Source: Babylonia areolata (taxonomy: Eukaryota > Mollusca > Gastropoda > Neogastropoda > Buccinidae). From it: DNA of 64,000 nt. The translations under genes and the position numbers were made by a program. Location: positions 15,463,810 through 15,527,809 of the forward strand of contig NC_134883.1 in the NCBI RefSeq assembly GCF_041734735.1, written 5' to 3'. The notes under the pieces were generated by a model. That model saw nothing but the letters and a program-made list of their open reading frames with translations. It had not been told where the DNA came from and ran no database searches. Below, piece after piece: positions 9,586 through 20,985 of the stretch; the first letter of the stretch is position 1, and each line of letters opens with the position of its first letter.

Positions 9586-11470
9586 GGGTGTGTCTGCCAT
9601 CATTTTGGGTGTGTCTGTCATCATCTTGGGTGTGTCTGCCCATCATCTTGGGTGTGTCTGTCATCATCTTGGGTGTGTCTGCCCATCATCTTGGGTGTGT
9701 CCATCATCTTGGGTGTGTCTGCCATCATCTTGGGTGTGTCTGTCCATCATCTTGGGTGTGTCTGCCATCATCTTGGGTGTGTCTGCCCATCATCTTGGGT
9801 GTGTCCATCATCTTGGGTGTGTCTGTCCATCATCTTGGGTGTGTCTGTCATCATCTTGGGTGTGTCTGCCCATCATCTTGGGTGTGTCTGTCCATCATCT
9901 TGGGTGTGTCTGCCCATCATCTTGGGTGTGTCTGCCCATCATCCTGGGTGTGTCTGCCCATCATCTTGGGTGTGTCTGTCCATCATCTTGGGTGTGTCTG
10001 TCCATCATCTTGGGTGTGTCTGCCCATCATCTTGGGTGGTGTGTCTGCCCATCATCCTGGGTGTGTCTGCCCATCATCTTGGGTGTGTCTGTCCATCATC
10101 TTGGGTGTGTCTGCCCATCATCTTGGGTGGTGTGTCTGCCCATCATCTTGGGTGTGTCTGCCATCATCTTGGGTGTGTCTGCCCATCATCTTGGGTGTGT
10201 CTGCCATCATCTTGGGTGTGTCTGCCCATCATCTTGGGTGTGTCTGCCCATCATCTTGGGTGTGTCTCATCTTGGGTGTGTCTGCCCATCATCTTGGGTG
10301 TGTCTGCCATCATCTTGGGTGTGTCTGTCCATCATCTTGGGTGTGTCTGCCCATCATCTTGGGTGTGTCTGCCCATCATCTTGGGTGTGTCTGCCCATCT
10401 TGTTAGGTGTGTCTGTCATCATCTTGGGTGTGTCTTTCCATCAACTTGGGTGTGTCTGTCATCATCTTGGGTGTGTCTGTCCATCATCTTGGGTGGGTGT
10501 GTCTTTCCATCATCTTGGGTGTGTCTGCCCATCATCTTGGGTGGGTGTGTCTGTCCATCATCTTGGGTGTGTCTGTCCATCATCTTGGGTGTGTCTGCCC
10601 ATCATCTTGGGTGTGTCTGCCATCATTTTGGGTGTGTCTGCCTATCATCTAGGGTGTGTCTGTCCATCATCTTGGGTGTGTCTGCCATCATTTTGGGTGT
10701 GTCTGCCATCATCTTGGGTGTGTCTGCCTATCATCTTGGGTGTGTCTGCCCATCATCTTGGGTGTGTCTGTCCATCATCTTGGGTGTGTCTGCCCATCAT
10801 CTTGGGTGTGTCTGCCTATCATCTTGGGTGTGTCTGTCCATCATCTTGGGTGTGTCTGCCATCATTTTGGGTGTGTCTGCCTATCATCTTGGGTGTGTCT
10901 GTCCATCATCTTGGGTGTGTCTGCCATCATCTTGGGTGTGTCTGCCCATCATCTTGGGTGTGTCTGCCATCATCTTGGGTGTGTCTGCCCATCATCTTGG
11001 GTGTGTCTGCCATCATCTTGGGTGGGTGTGTCTGTCCATCATCTTGGGTGTGTCTGCCATCATCTTGGGTGTGTCTGCCATCATCTTGGGTGTGTTTGTC
11101 ATCATCTTGGGTGTGTCTGCCATCATCTTGGGTGTGTTTGTCATCATCTTGGGTGTGTCTGCCCATCATCTTGGGTGTGTGTGACTGCCCATCATCTTGG
11201 GTGTGTCTGCCCATCATCTTGGGTGTGTGTGACTGCCCATCATCTTGGGTGTGTCTGCCCATCATCTTGGGTGTGTCTGCCATCATCTTGGGTGTGTCTG
11301 CCATCATCTTGGGTGTGTCTGTCCATCATCTTGGGTGTGTCTGCCATCATCTTGGGTGTGTCTGCCATCATCTTGGGTTTGTCCATCATCTTGGGTGTGT
11401 CTGCCATCATCCTGGGTGTGTCTGTCCATCATCTTGGGTGTGTCTGTCCATCATCCTGGGTGTGTCTGCC
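9586..11470. repeat. Minisatellite, 21-22-bp unit, about 88 copies
   Basis: The unit is CATCATCTTGGGTGTGTCTG plus C, CC or TC, so lengths alternate between 21 and 22 bases. Rare 16-bp, 25-bp and 29-bp variants occur. No reading frame of the unit has a stop codon, which produces very long open frames (up to 723 codons) that shift frame from unit to unit. That, and the absence of any non-repeat coding context, argues against a protein. It is the largest array in the window. Confidence 0.97.
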
Positions 11471-11600
11471 TGGAGGTCCCTTTGTCAGGTGTTCTCTGGT
11501 CGGCCTTTCTTTCCATTTCCTTGGGGCTTTGGCCTGTCGGGGTATGCCAATCAATCCCCACTTTCTTCTTTCATTTTCACTTTCAGCTGGCCATTGTTAA
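11471..11600 (-). mobile_element. Possible LINE C-terminal relic, right flank of the minisatellite
   Basis: See the left flank at 9490. The minus strand reads ERRKWGLIGIPRQAKAPRK, recalling the conserved [12 protein letters not shown] of jockey/CR1-type LINE tails. Confidence 0.35.
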
Positions 11601-11620
11601 CATCTTGAAACTATTAATAA

Positions 11621-11648
11621 GAGTGTGTGTGTGTGTGTGTGTGTGTGT
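11621..11648. repeat. (GT)n microsatellite
   Basis: About 14 GT repeats. Confidence 0.9.
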
Positions 11649-11741
11649 CCAAAAAGGAAAGTTGATTACTGAAGTAAAGAATCAGTTGCTCAGCCACAGG
11701 AGAAATGGTATGATTTTTTATGGTGTTTACACACACTATCA

Positions 11742-12118
11742 GGATCTTCTTCTTCGTTTGTGGGCTGCAGCTCCCACGTTCACTTGTACACAAGTGGGCT
11801 TTATGTGTATGACCATTTTTACCCTGCCATGTAGGCAGCCATACCTCCATTTTTGGGGGTGTGCATGCTGGGTATGTTCTTGTTTCCATAACCCACCTGA
11901 ATGCTGATATGGATTACAGGATCTTTAATGTGCGTATTTGATCTTCTGCTTGTGTATACACACAAAGGGTGTTCAGGCACAAGCAGATCTGCATGTATGC
12001 TTACCTGGGAGATTGGAAAATCTCCACCCTTTACCCACCAGGTGCCGTTACCGAGATTTGAACCCGGGACCCTCAGATTGAAAGCCCAACGCTTTAACCA
12101 CTGGCTTTTGCGCCCATC
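11742..12118 (-). mobile_element. tRNA-derived SINE, family 1, copy 2
   Basis: The minus strand has the tRNA-like head with B box GGGTTCAAATCTCGG, the conserved body and the (GAA)n-type tail (CTTCTTCTTC at 11746). It is more diverged than the copy at 5379: several CpG sites have decayed, suggesting greater age. Confidence 0.88.
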
Positions 12119-12239
12119 GATGATCGGGATGAAACCGAATTAAATCTCAGCAATGGTGTTTCTTTTTTACATCTGGAAGGTATGATGGCAAAGTAATTGT
12201 ACAGCTTGATGTTGTTTTTTTCTTTCACTTTCTGATACC

Positions 12240-12370
12240 AAACTTTGCATTTTTCTCATGAACTTAGCATTTTTCTTATGAACTTAGCATTTTTCTTGCA
12301 GTTTTTGACACTTTGCATTTTGATCATGAACTTAGCATGTTTCTGACACTTTGATACTTGACTTTGCACT
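12240..12370. repeat. Short tandem repeat of GAACTTAGCATTTTTCT type
   Basis: Three to four imperfect copies of a 20-50-bp unit (ATGAACTTAGCATTTTTC, with ACACTTTGCATTTTGA variants). Confidence 0.6.
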
Positions 12371-12749
12371 GCAATGAGAGGAGGAGAGAATGGAGAGGGA
12401 ATGCATGAGAAATGATTGCAGACCAACAAGATCCACAGCGTTATTTTCATCGCCCAAGTCGAACATTCCTCCTGATATAGCAACAGTGTATCTCAAACTT
12501 CATTGGCATTGGTAACACCAAACATCATCATTCTTTTCATTCTATTCAGTACCCAACAACAACAACAAAAAAAGAGTTTTTATTGTTACCGTTATGTTTA
12601 AAAAACTGGAGATGGTCTTCTTGATAGTTTATGTTAACCAGGCTGCAAATGAATTGATCTGAATCGATTTGTTTTGTTCTCTGCTCATCAGCAGTATGAC
12701 GGCTCTTTTTTTTTTTTTTCTTTTTTTTGTTGTTTTGTTTTGTTTTTTG

Positions 12750-12915
12750 CTGCCCCATCATCTGCTCCGGTTCAGTGGCATTACTCCCATGTCGCTCATT
12801 TAGATTCCCCCATACACGACCACACCCAGGTTCGTCCGTCGCAGTTCCAGCGTCACGGAGACCCTGCACTGCTGCTGAGTCACTTTGGTGGTGTTCAGTG
12901 GTGCCTGTTGTGATT
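12750..12915 (-). repeat. Dispersed repeat fragment (GGCAGCA...GAGCGACATGGGAGT)
   Basis: The minus strand contains GAGCGACATGGGAGTAATGC followed by CACTGAACCGGAGCAGATGA. Short related pieces occur near 2550-2600 and 4945-5000. The class is unknown; no tRNA-like head or coding is visible. Confidence 0.45.
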
Positions 12916-14740
12916 TAACAGTATGACGGCTCTGTTCAAGGTGGATCAGATATATTGTTTCTTCTTCAGCTTTTGACTGACAGTAAGTAATTACCCTGAA
13001 CCAAGGCTGTGATTTTCATAGCCTGTGGGTTGTTTGTTATCTTTTAATGACTAAGGTTCAGGCCAGTCAGCACCCTTTCAGGCATGATTAGTCCAGGTAT
13101 GTTAGGAATGTGGACAATGCTAATTAGTTGTGGACCGTGACTGGAGGGAGGAGTCGTTAGGTGAATGGTAATTTGCGAACAGGACAAGAGGATAGTGTTG
13201 ATGAGCGTTTGACTTTGCCAAGGGCGTTGGTCAAGTTCTATCCACACAACATGCATGAATCTTTGTATGCTTTTATTTCTCCCCCTGTCCAACCTACCTT
13301 CCATAATTATCACCCCTACTTTTTTTCTTTTTTTTTTTTTTTGGATATGTAATTTTCTCCTGTCATCAGCATGTTCATTTAGAAATTCGGTTTTCTGGGG
13401 GAACTGAGTGAATTTGTGCTTGTGTACGAATGTTATTTAAGATTAGATTAAGACCTTGGCCCCAAACTGAATGGGCTAGTAGAAAAGAATGTACTACAAC
13501 AATTCTCATTAACAAACAAAGGTAGCAGTTAACAGACATGAGTTCTACAAACGAATATTACGAGACTGCAGTGCATAGCCTCTTGCTTGCTTCATAAACA
13601 TGCACAGCTTAACTAAAAGAGACCTGTCTCATTTCTTGTTGACAACATACTAAGCCTGACATTTCAAGGATCTGTATAATAATTTGAATGAATCAGTTTC
13701 ACTCAAGATCATGAAAAAGATTTGTGTTTGTGTGTGTGTACTTGAAAGGACACCCCCCCTTTTTCCATAACCACTACGGATGTTACAGTGCTCCTCTTAC
13801 TGCTAGACGAAATGGAGTTAACCCCCTTATGATGAAAAGCACCAGAAAATGTCCAGGACTGTACTGGGACAATGAACAGGATACAAAAGCATGTACCATC
13901 TGGTCAAGAGTGATCAGTACCAGAAAATTATGCATAAGCATACAAATCATGGACGGTGTCTTGTCTGCTGTTCGCTTAGTTTGAGAACTTCTGGGAGGAG
14001 GTCAAGTGCTTTTACTTTTTTATTCCATATTTCTGTTATGCACACCCTCTCTCGCTCTCACGCTCTGTCTCACATGGTCAGTCTCTCTCACATGAATAAA
14101 AACTCCAGATTTTTTTTGTTTTTTGTTAAATACTCTGTGGAATTTATTGAAGAAAAAGAAAAAAAATCCATTTCACATAAGACAGGGATCTGTTGTGTAT
14201 AATTGATTAAATAATTATGGCAATACCAGTGTAGTCTGGTTTCCTCCGGGAAGCATGACAAAACCGTATCGGGTCTTTGGAAGTGGCACTCAGGCAGCAG
14301 TCTGAAGTAGACATCATCATTTTTAGGCAGAATAAAATTAAATAAAACAAAAAAAAAGCAAACACACCAGATGGTTATCTGTTGCATTCCCATCACAGTG
14401 AACGCAGCATGTAAAAAAAAAAAAAAAAAAAATCCACCAGTTAGGTCAACTAGCTGCAATGGGATAAGAAGAAAATTACGTACAGGATTATAAAGTGTGA
14501 CACATGAAAATAGTAGTGTGGTATGTCACTCTGTGTTTAGAACGTTATACAACAGCCAGAAAATATCCTCAAGGGCAAATGTACCAAATAACAGAGTGTC
14601 AGAATGGAGACAGACATTTGTGGTTGGGTTTTTTGTTGTTGTTGCTGCTCCAGTTATAATGTGTAATGTTTCCCATGCATGTGTCTCTATGGCCTTACTT
14701 TGTTCTGGTGGTTTATGGATTTGAAAAGAAAAAGAAAAAA
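12916..14740. other. Non-coding DNA with T-rich and A-rich tracts
   Basis: Poly-T at 13320-13342 and poly-A at 14413-14432. No exon with splice context is recognised. Confidence 0.4.
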
Positions 14741-14742
14741 AG

Positions 14743-14990
14743 GAAGATGGTTCACTGCCTCATGTTTCCACCCACCACAGAATTGGTTTCCATTTTTTGG
14801 GTCATTATGTTGTGTATTTCAATTTAAAAAAAGAAAAAGAAAAAAAAAGAAGAAGAAGGATGAAAAAAACAACAACAAAAAAACGTGCAGAAGATGGGTT
14901 ACTGCCATAAGTTTCCACCCACCACAGAATCGGTCTCCTCTTTTTTTTTTTTGTTGTTGTTGTTTATGTTGTGTATTTCACAAAAAAGGG
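14743..14990. repeat. Direct duplication, about 145 bp apart
   Basis: GAAGATGGTTCACTGCC ... TTCCACCCACCACAGAATTG at 14743-14785 recurs at 14890-14935 with few changes. Each copy is followed by TTATGTTGTGTATTTCA and each is preceded by an A-rich tract. Confidence 0.75.
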
Positions 14991-16480
14991 GGGAAAAAGT
15001 TCCTAATGTGCTGTCACAGCATGAAAATAGTAGTGGAATCAGACAGACATGCCGTGCCAGAGCTATAGCTCTTCACTTTAGGGACTGTACTCCTCTCAGA
15101 AACTTTAGAAGAGATTTCATTACTTCAGCAAAAGTTTCATTTTGAACTGCTTAAATTAGAGGCCTTTTAGCAGCGAATGTCATATACAGATTGAAATTAG
15201 ACCCAACTCATCAAATGATATTGAATTTTTATACTCATAACTGATGAATCAGGTATGTCCAAAAACAACAAAACAGCCAGTAAATTGCTGGTTTGAGCAC
15301 AGTCAGTCCATTGTCAGTTTTTTTCTGGAATTAACCTTAATAAGTAGTAGTCTTTTCTTTTTTCTTTTTTTTTTCTTCAAAAGAATGCAGCAGGGTCCCT
15401 CTTGGGGAGGGGAAAAATCCAAAGGAAGAACAATGAACAGGGAGAAAAAGACCAAACACATGGTACAGGTATTAGGTAAGATGGGATCTGGAGCACAAAA
15501 TGTTTGGTTTCCAGGTGAGCATCATTGAACAAACTCCATAAATGGTAAAAAAAAAAAAATAAATATTCAAGCGGTGGAGGGTCACGGAAGGACAGTTAGG
15601 GTTACAGCTGGAAGGGAAAGAAAGGGGTAAGTTAGGAGATGATGATTTATTAACATTTTTATACTGCCGGAGCCTAAAATTAAAGCTGTTTAGACAGTAA
15701 AAGTTAGGAAAGGGGGTGAAATTACAGCATGTTTCAAAACACCACTGACACAGGTAGCACGAAAGTTAAAACAACAGTCAATAAAAAGTACAAAATTACC
15801 GCAGTGGTAAATTCACGTCCACTTTCTAGGTAGGGGTGGGGGTTCACCAGCTAACAAGAAACCTACATGTACATTCCAAAATAAATCTTTTGCCTGTTTT
15901 TTTGTTTTTTTAATACTTTTCCTTGATAAAATTTATAATACTTTTGACACACTGATCAAAAGGTGGTACTTGCATTTCACCATTAAGTACAGCTGTTGAA
16001 AGTAATGATATAAAATTCTCACCTGTACATCAAATAGAGTAAACAGTCAGTTCACCAAGAAACATGAAAACATTCATCGTCAAGCAAAACACACACCACA
16101 AGGGAAGTCAGAGAGCTGCTCTAACAAGTGCTGGCCACATGGATAAAAGACGAGTCACCACAGTTTTTCTTTTGTTTTTTTGTTAATCACAAGAAAACCA
16201 TTTTTGCTAATTCTTCTGTTGTCATAAACATTTTGTGATATGCTTGTTGGGGGCTGGGGGTGGGGAGGCTGGAAATTGACCACCCAAAAAAAAAAAAACA
16301 AAACAAAAAAAAGTTGAATTTCAGATGTAGAATTTCAGATGTACAAAGAGCTCATAGGCAGGAATGGTATGTGCGTTATATTTTTCATCACTGAACAAGA
16401 AAAGTTATGTACAGAGTTGTCAGTGCAAAAGAAAAAAAAACAACACAAAAAAGTAAAGAGAAATAAAAAGGTGGGGAGGT
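14991..16480. other. Non-coding DNA, A/T-rich
   Basis: Several homopolymer A or T tracts (15360, 15547, 16290, 16430). Nothing coding supported. Confidence 0.4.
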
Positions 16481-16489
16481 GTCGTCTCC

Positions 16490-17255
16490 CAAGGTGGGTG
16501 ATGACAGTGACGATGATGACAGTGCTTGTGACATCTCACAAGGTGGGTGATGACAGTGACGATGATGACAGTGTTTTTGTGACATCTCACAAGGTGGGTG
16601 ATGACAGTGACGATGATGAGTGTTGGTGACATCTCACAAGGTGGGCGATGACAGATGATGACAGTGTTGGTGACATCTCACAAGGTGGGTGATGACAGTG
16701 ACGATGATGACAGTGTTGGTGACATCTCACAAGGTGGGAGATGACAGTGACAATGATGACAGACAGTGTTGGTGACATCTCACAAGGTGGGTGATGATGA
16801 TGATGAATACAGTGTTGGGTGAGTGACATAATCCAAGTTGGGCGATGACGATGATTATGATGATGATGGGTGAGTGACTAAGGTGGGCGATGACGACGAT
16901 GATGATGATGACAGTGTTGGTTGAGTGACCACTCCCAAGGTGGGCAATGATGATGTGGTGAAGGTGATGATGATGTCAGTGTTAGGTGAATGGTATCTCC
17001 CAAAAAGGGCGATGATGATAATGATAAGAGATTGAGCGAGTGACATAATCCAAGGTGGACGATGACTATGATGATAACAATGTTGGGTGAGTGACATTTC
17101 CCAAGGTGGGTGATGATGACAATGAGGATGATGATGACAATGATTATAGTGTTGGTTGAGTGACATAATCCAAGGTGGGCAATGACTGGGGTGATAACGA
17201 TGACAGTGTTGGACGAGTGACATTTCCCAAGGTAGGCGAAGATGAGGATGATGAT
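16490..17255. repeat. Minisatellite rich in GATGA, 49-bp and longer units
   Basis: The left part has regular units with GACATCTCACAAGGTGGGTG and ATGACAGTGACGATGATG. From about 16800 the units lengthen to 60-90 bp, with GAGTGACATAATCCAAGGTG and GAGTGACATTTCCCAAGGTG variants and expanding GAT triplets. The gradient from regular to degenerate suggests growth from the left. Confidence 0.9.
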
Positions 17256-17400
17256 GCCGACAGTGTGGGGACTGACTGTACAGAGGGGGAGGGCGATAGT
17301 GGATAGCTTGTCGTTCACTAGCACCAGACATCAGTGACTGGGGGACCCTACGAAGCCAGGCAGCTGACTTCACAGGGCTGGACGGAATCCGCGATGGTAA
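17256..17400 (-). other. Ambiguous open segment next to the array
   Basis: The minus strand reads RIPSSPVKSAAWLRRVPQS followed by LMSGASERQAIHYRPPPLYS without a stop. It has higher GC and a protein-like feel, but no clear acceptor or donor. It may be an orphan exon, or simply part of the stop-poor array edge. Confidence 0.15.
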
Positions 17401-18536
17401 ATGCACGCTCTTATTTCATCACCAGCATCATCATCATCAACATCAATATCAACATGAAGGCAGATCAGTAACTGATACATTGACGCATACCTCACTTGAA
17501 AATACCGAAACAAAAAAAAAAAAAAAAAGGGCTTGACTGGCATGAAGAATTTGACCATGTGCACTGGTTCTGGTTAGCTTTTGACCATTGATGCTGTCTA
17601 CTCATTGATGTGGTCTGTTTCAGTAATGGAAAAAGGAGTCACCGTACTGCATAGCCAAGTTAACACAGGTGATTCATCTTGAAACAGTTGACAGGTGGTA
17701 TCACGTCTTGAAACAGGTCACAGGTGATACATCTTGAAATGGGTGAATCTGGTTTAGCAGTTTGGAAATGAGTTAATGAGTGGTAGAAGTTGAACTATAC
17801 TCCATACACATTGTAAGGTGCATGTTCAAGACTAACAGTAATGAATTGGCATGTGCACTACAGATTTTTTTTACATGGTAGAGTGTTATAGTTTGGCAAA
17901 TGTACTCTGAAGATATTTGTAATTTGAAAAGAGACCAAGTGCTTAACAGCGAGGTAAGAACTGAAGGGGTACGGCAGCCAGCAGGGTATCACTGGCGTTG
18001 GTCTTGTGAGCTGCAGCACAGGTAGAGGATTCCTAAATATAGGTATAAGTAGTATCTTGATATATTTTAGGTAGAATTTTGTAGCTGGCATAAATAAGTA
18101 TTTGTTATATTATAGCTAGGCAGATTAATCTTAGGATTTTACTCTTAGGTATATGCACACTAGATTTCTTTTGGTCGAGTTTGATAATTTGGTGTGTGGT
18201 CTTAAGGATTTCGTACTTTAGTATATATATGGTATAGGCACTTGGCATTTAATTGTCTGGCAAAATGTTCTTGCTATGGGACAGACTGATGATTCGAGGT
18301 AAAAAGTTTGAGCTGACAGTGAGTCTTGAGACAGAGTGTTAAGATGGTGTGCATGATAGTTTTTGCCCCTTCATGGGCTTATTCTTTTCATTGAAGACAT
18401 AGTAGATGAATTCAAACAAACTGTAGTACAGGTACCTGGCAGCAGTGTTGTCATTATCATTGTTTCTTGGTTCCCCTGGGCCCTGCAGTGATGGGTATAT
18501 CAAAATATCTGAAGTTAACATGCAGGTGGGTAGTGA
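17401..18536. other. Non-coding DNA with a short AAACAGGTGACAGGTGAT-like repeat
   Basis: At 17660-17755 a roughly 35-bp unit (ATCTTGAAACAGTTGACAGG type) is repeated three times. Otherwise AT-rich and featureless. Confidence 0.45.
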
Positions 18537-18664
18537 GGAGTTTATACCATTATTTGGAGTCAGGGAATCTACAATAACACAACATGAGCGGCAAAATAAA
18601 GGAGTTTATACCATTATTTGGAGTCAGGGAATCTGCAATAACACAACATGAGCGGCAAAATAGA
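18537..18664. repeat. 64-bp tandem duplication
   Basis: GGAGTTTATACCATTATTTG through CATGAGCGGCAAAATA occurs twice in tandem, with only two or three differences. A recent duplication. Confidence 0.95.
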
Positions 18665-18699
18665 TTGTCTTGGTGCTTGAGGGTGCAGCTACTTTCATG

Positions 18700-18905
18700 C
18701 TCTTTTCTTTCCATCCTTGGGTCTGGAAGCTCACCGGAAGGTGGAAGAGTGGAAGGCCACAGAACACTGACACAGACCAGCTGAAGGAGAACTGGACACC
18801 CTGATTCAGCTCAGGGGTGGGTACCGTCCAGAGACTGGCCCGAAACAGACAAGAGTGGAGGATCTGTGCTGCTGCCCTACATACCAGAGGGCACACTGGG
18901 CAGTA
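18700..18905 (+). mobile_element. LINE ORF2 C-terminal fragment
   Basis: After a GRPQNTDTD stretch the plus strand ends VQRLARNRQEWRICAAALHT before RGHTGQ and a stop. This is the Arg-x-Trp-Arg ending typical of jockey-like LINE proteins. The 5' part is missing and an in-frame stop is present. Confidence 0.55.
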
Positions 18906-18984
18906 AGTACAATAAGAAAGGTCTCAAAGCTCTTTCCCCGCTCCATTTTGTGTGCTGCCCCTCAGTATTTGAGAGAGGTCATTG

Positions 18985-19425
18985 AAACCCACACTCCCCT
19001 ATGACAACTCAGATCATCTTCCCGTTCACAGCTGCTACTCACTCCCCTTGTTGGTGATTCTTCCTTTCCCCTTTCAGCTCCACCGTCTGGAACACTTTAC
19101 CTCACCATCTCCACCACTCTCCGCCTTTTCAATCTTTGAAAACTGGTCTGAAAACACTTCTTTTTGAATACCCCTCTCCATTGACATTCAGTTACAACCC
19201 ATGCAGACTGTGTGTGTGTGTGTGTGTGTGTGTGTGGTAATTAAGAAATGTAATAAACATAGTCTTTGAATCTGTTTTATGCTTTTGAGCATCAAATCAT
19301 TATTTTTTCTTCTTCCTTTTGTAAGTTATTGCAAGTGTGTATATGTGTTTAATGTAAAACACTTTGAGCTCACTTTAATGGGAGGAAAGTGCTCAACAAG
19401 TATCCATTATTATTATTATCGTTAT
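18985..19425 (+). mobile_element. LINE 3' end with (ATT)n tail
   Basis: The plus strand has a fragment resembling VWNTLPHHLHHSPPFQSLK followed by TGLKTLLFE, the last conserved motif of CR1/L2-type reverse transcriptase proteins. A 3' UTR and ATTATTATTATCGTTATT tail follow. A (GT)n tract at 19210-19236 lies in the UTR. It is related to, but more diverged than, the copy at 29440. Confidence 0.65.
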
Positions 19426-19679
19426 TGTGTATGAAGTGACTTCTACACATACAGAAGGCCTAAAATGACCACCCATTCCTCTGATAACTGTGCTGGTGCA
19501 GGTTGGTAATTGTCAGACAAGTGCATCAGTTGGTTGAATCTCTGATTCTGTATGCAGTCTACCTGAAGCTTTATGTGGGTCAAAATGACACACACACCCA
19601 ACCCCCCACTCCCCTTACCTTCTTGTAATTTCTTGTAATAACAGGGTTGTAACTTCACTTTTCTCTCTCATTTGTGCAG

Positions 19680-19723
19680 TTTCCAAGCTGCAAGTGATCA
19701 CCTGGGCAGTGAGAGGTTAGCAG
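19680..19723 (+). other. Candidate 44-nt exon at the head of the 57-bp array
   Basis: A long pyrimidine tract ending TTTGTGCAG precedes it and AGCAG/GTAAAAG follows. One frame is open (FQAASDHLGSERLA). No neighbouring plus-strand exon was found, so it may be an orphan or a chance pair of signals. It matters because the array next to it copies its 3' end and donor. Confidence 0.25.
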
Positions 19724-20397
19724 GTAAAAGACTCTTCCACCTCCCACCCTTACAGTTCTGTGTGTGTGAGAGGTTAGCAGGTAAAAGACTCTTCCACCTC
19801 CCACCCTTACAGTTCTGTGTGTGTGAGAGGTTAGCAGGTAAAAGACTCTTCCACCTCCCACCCTTACAGTTCTGTGTGTGTGAGAGGTTAGCAGGTAAAA
19901 GACTCTTCCACCTCCCACCCTTACAGTTTTGTGTGTGTGAGAGGTTAGCAGGTAAAAGACTGTTCTACCTCCCACCCTTACAGTTCTGTGTGTGTGAGAG
20001 GTTAGCAGGTAAAAGACTCTTCCACCTCCCACCCTTACAGTTCTGTGTGTGTCAGAGGTTAGCAGGTAAAAGACTCTTCCACCTCCCACCCTTACAGTTC
20101 TGTGTGTGTGAGAGGTTAGCAGGTAAAAGACTGTTCTACCTCCCACCCTTACAGTTCTGTGTGTGTGAGAGGTTAGCAGGTAAAAGACTCTTCCACCTCC
20201 CACCCTTACAGTTCTGTGTGTGTGAGAGGTTAGCAGGTAAAAGACTCTTCCACCTCCCACCCTTACAGTTCTGTGTGTGTGAGAGGTTAGCAGGTAAAAG
20301 ACTCTTCCACCTCCCACCCTTACAGTTCTGTGTGTGTGAGAGGTTAGCAGGTAAAAGACTGTTCTACCTCCCACCCTTACAGTTCTCTGTGTGTCTA
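19711..20397. repeat. 57-bp minisatellite, 12 copies, each with a splice donor and acceptor
   Basis: The unit runs GAGAGGTTAGCAGGTAAAAG, then a pyrimidine-rich part, CCCACCCTTACAG and TTCTGTGTGTGT. In the plus direction it holds AG/GTAAAAG followed after 32 nt by CTTACAG/. As 57 is divisible by 3 and the unit lacks stops in one frame per strand, a 19-residue repeat is open on both strands (plus: ERLAGKRLFHLPPLQFCVC; minus: VGGGRVFYLLTSHTHRTVR). Copies differ at only a few sites (CTCTTCCAC versus CTGTTCTAC), indicating recent expansion or homogenisation. Confidence 0.97.
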
Positions 20398-20902
20398 TTC
20401 TGCATGGTGGACTTACATTTGTCCAGAGTGGTCATGTCTTTTATTTTGCTGCATATTATGTTGAGCAAGTCTGGCCTTCTTTTTTTTTTTTAATTTTTTT
20501 ATTTCATTGCATGTGATGAGAAGGTATCTACGGAAACCACTGTCATAGACCCAGGCTTTGCCAGACAACAGAGCTGGAGCAGATGTGCACAGTTGTTGAG
20601 TGCAGTGCCCTGATCACTTTACACAGAGGGAAGGGTGAAAAACAACATCTGTTAAGTGTCTTTTTTTTTCTTTTCTTTTTTTTAAATCCTGCACAACTTG
20701 CATATGTGGAGTCAGACCATTTGTTCTTTGGTTTCTTTCTGTATTTCACTGCACATTGAGTGTGTGGTATCTTTTCATTTTACTCCACAAAAATAATTAT
20801 TAGCTTTTTTTTTTTTTTTCCTAACTGGACAACTGGTTATCTTGTTATTGGCACATGATAAATTTTCAATACAGTGAGTTTAGTTTTATTTCAAAGATAA
20901 GT
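20398..20902. other. Non-coding DNA with poly-T tracts
   Basis: Nothing gene-like is seen. Confidence 0.4.
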
Positions 20903-20985
20903 TGATAGAATAGAATAGAATAGGTCTTTATTACCAAGTGTACCGGGGTCACAAGGAATATTGCGTGTGCTGGATTTTCCTAACT
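20903..20985 (-). mobile_element. LINE 3' tail with (TTCTA)n end
   Basis: On the minus strand CCTTGTGACCCCGGTACACT is followed by TGGTAATAAAGACC and a (TATTC)n tail. I associate this arrangement with 3' ends of molluscan LINE copies. No coding part is preserved. Confidence 0.45.

Noticed and set aside
9437-11608. A 723-codon plus-strand open frame and overlapping frames of 537, 314 and 297 codons
   Set aside because: They are made of a 21-22-bp tandem unit with no stop in any frame; frames interchange as the unit length alternates, and there is no coding context.
16855-17406. A 183-codon His/Ser-rich minus-strand frame
   Set aside because: It is the antisense of GATGA triplet expansions in a minisatellite.
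19711-20397. CRISPR-like array of regular repeats
   Set aside because: Units are contiguous near-identical tandem copies without unique spacers, and the DNA is eukaryotic.
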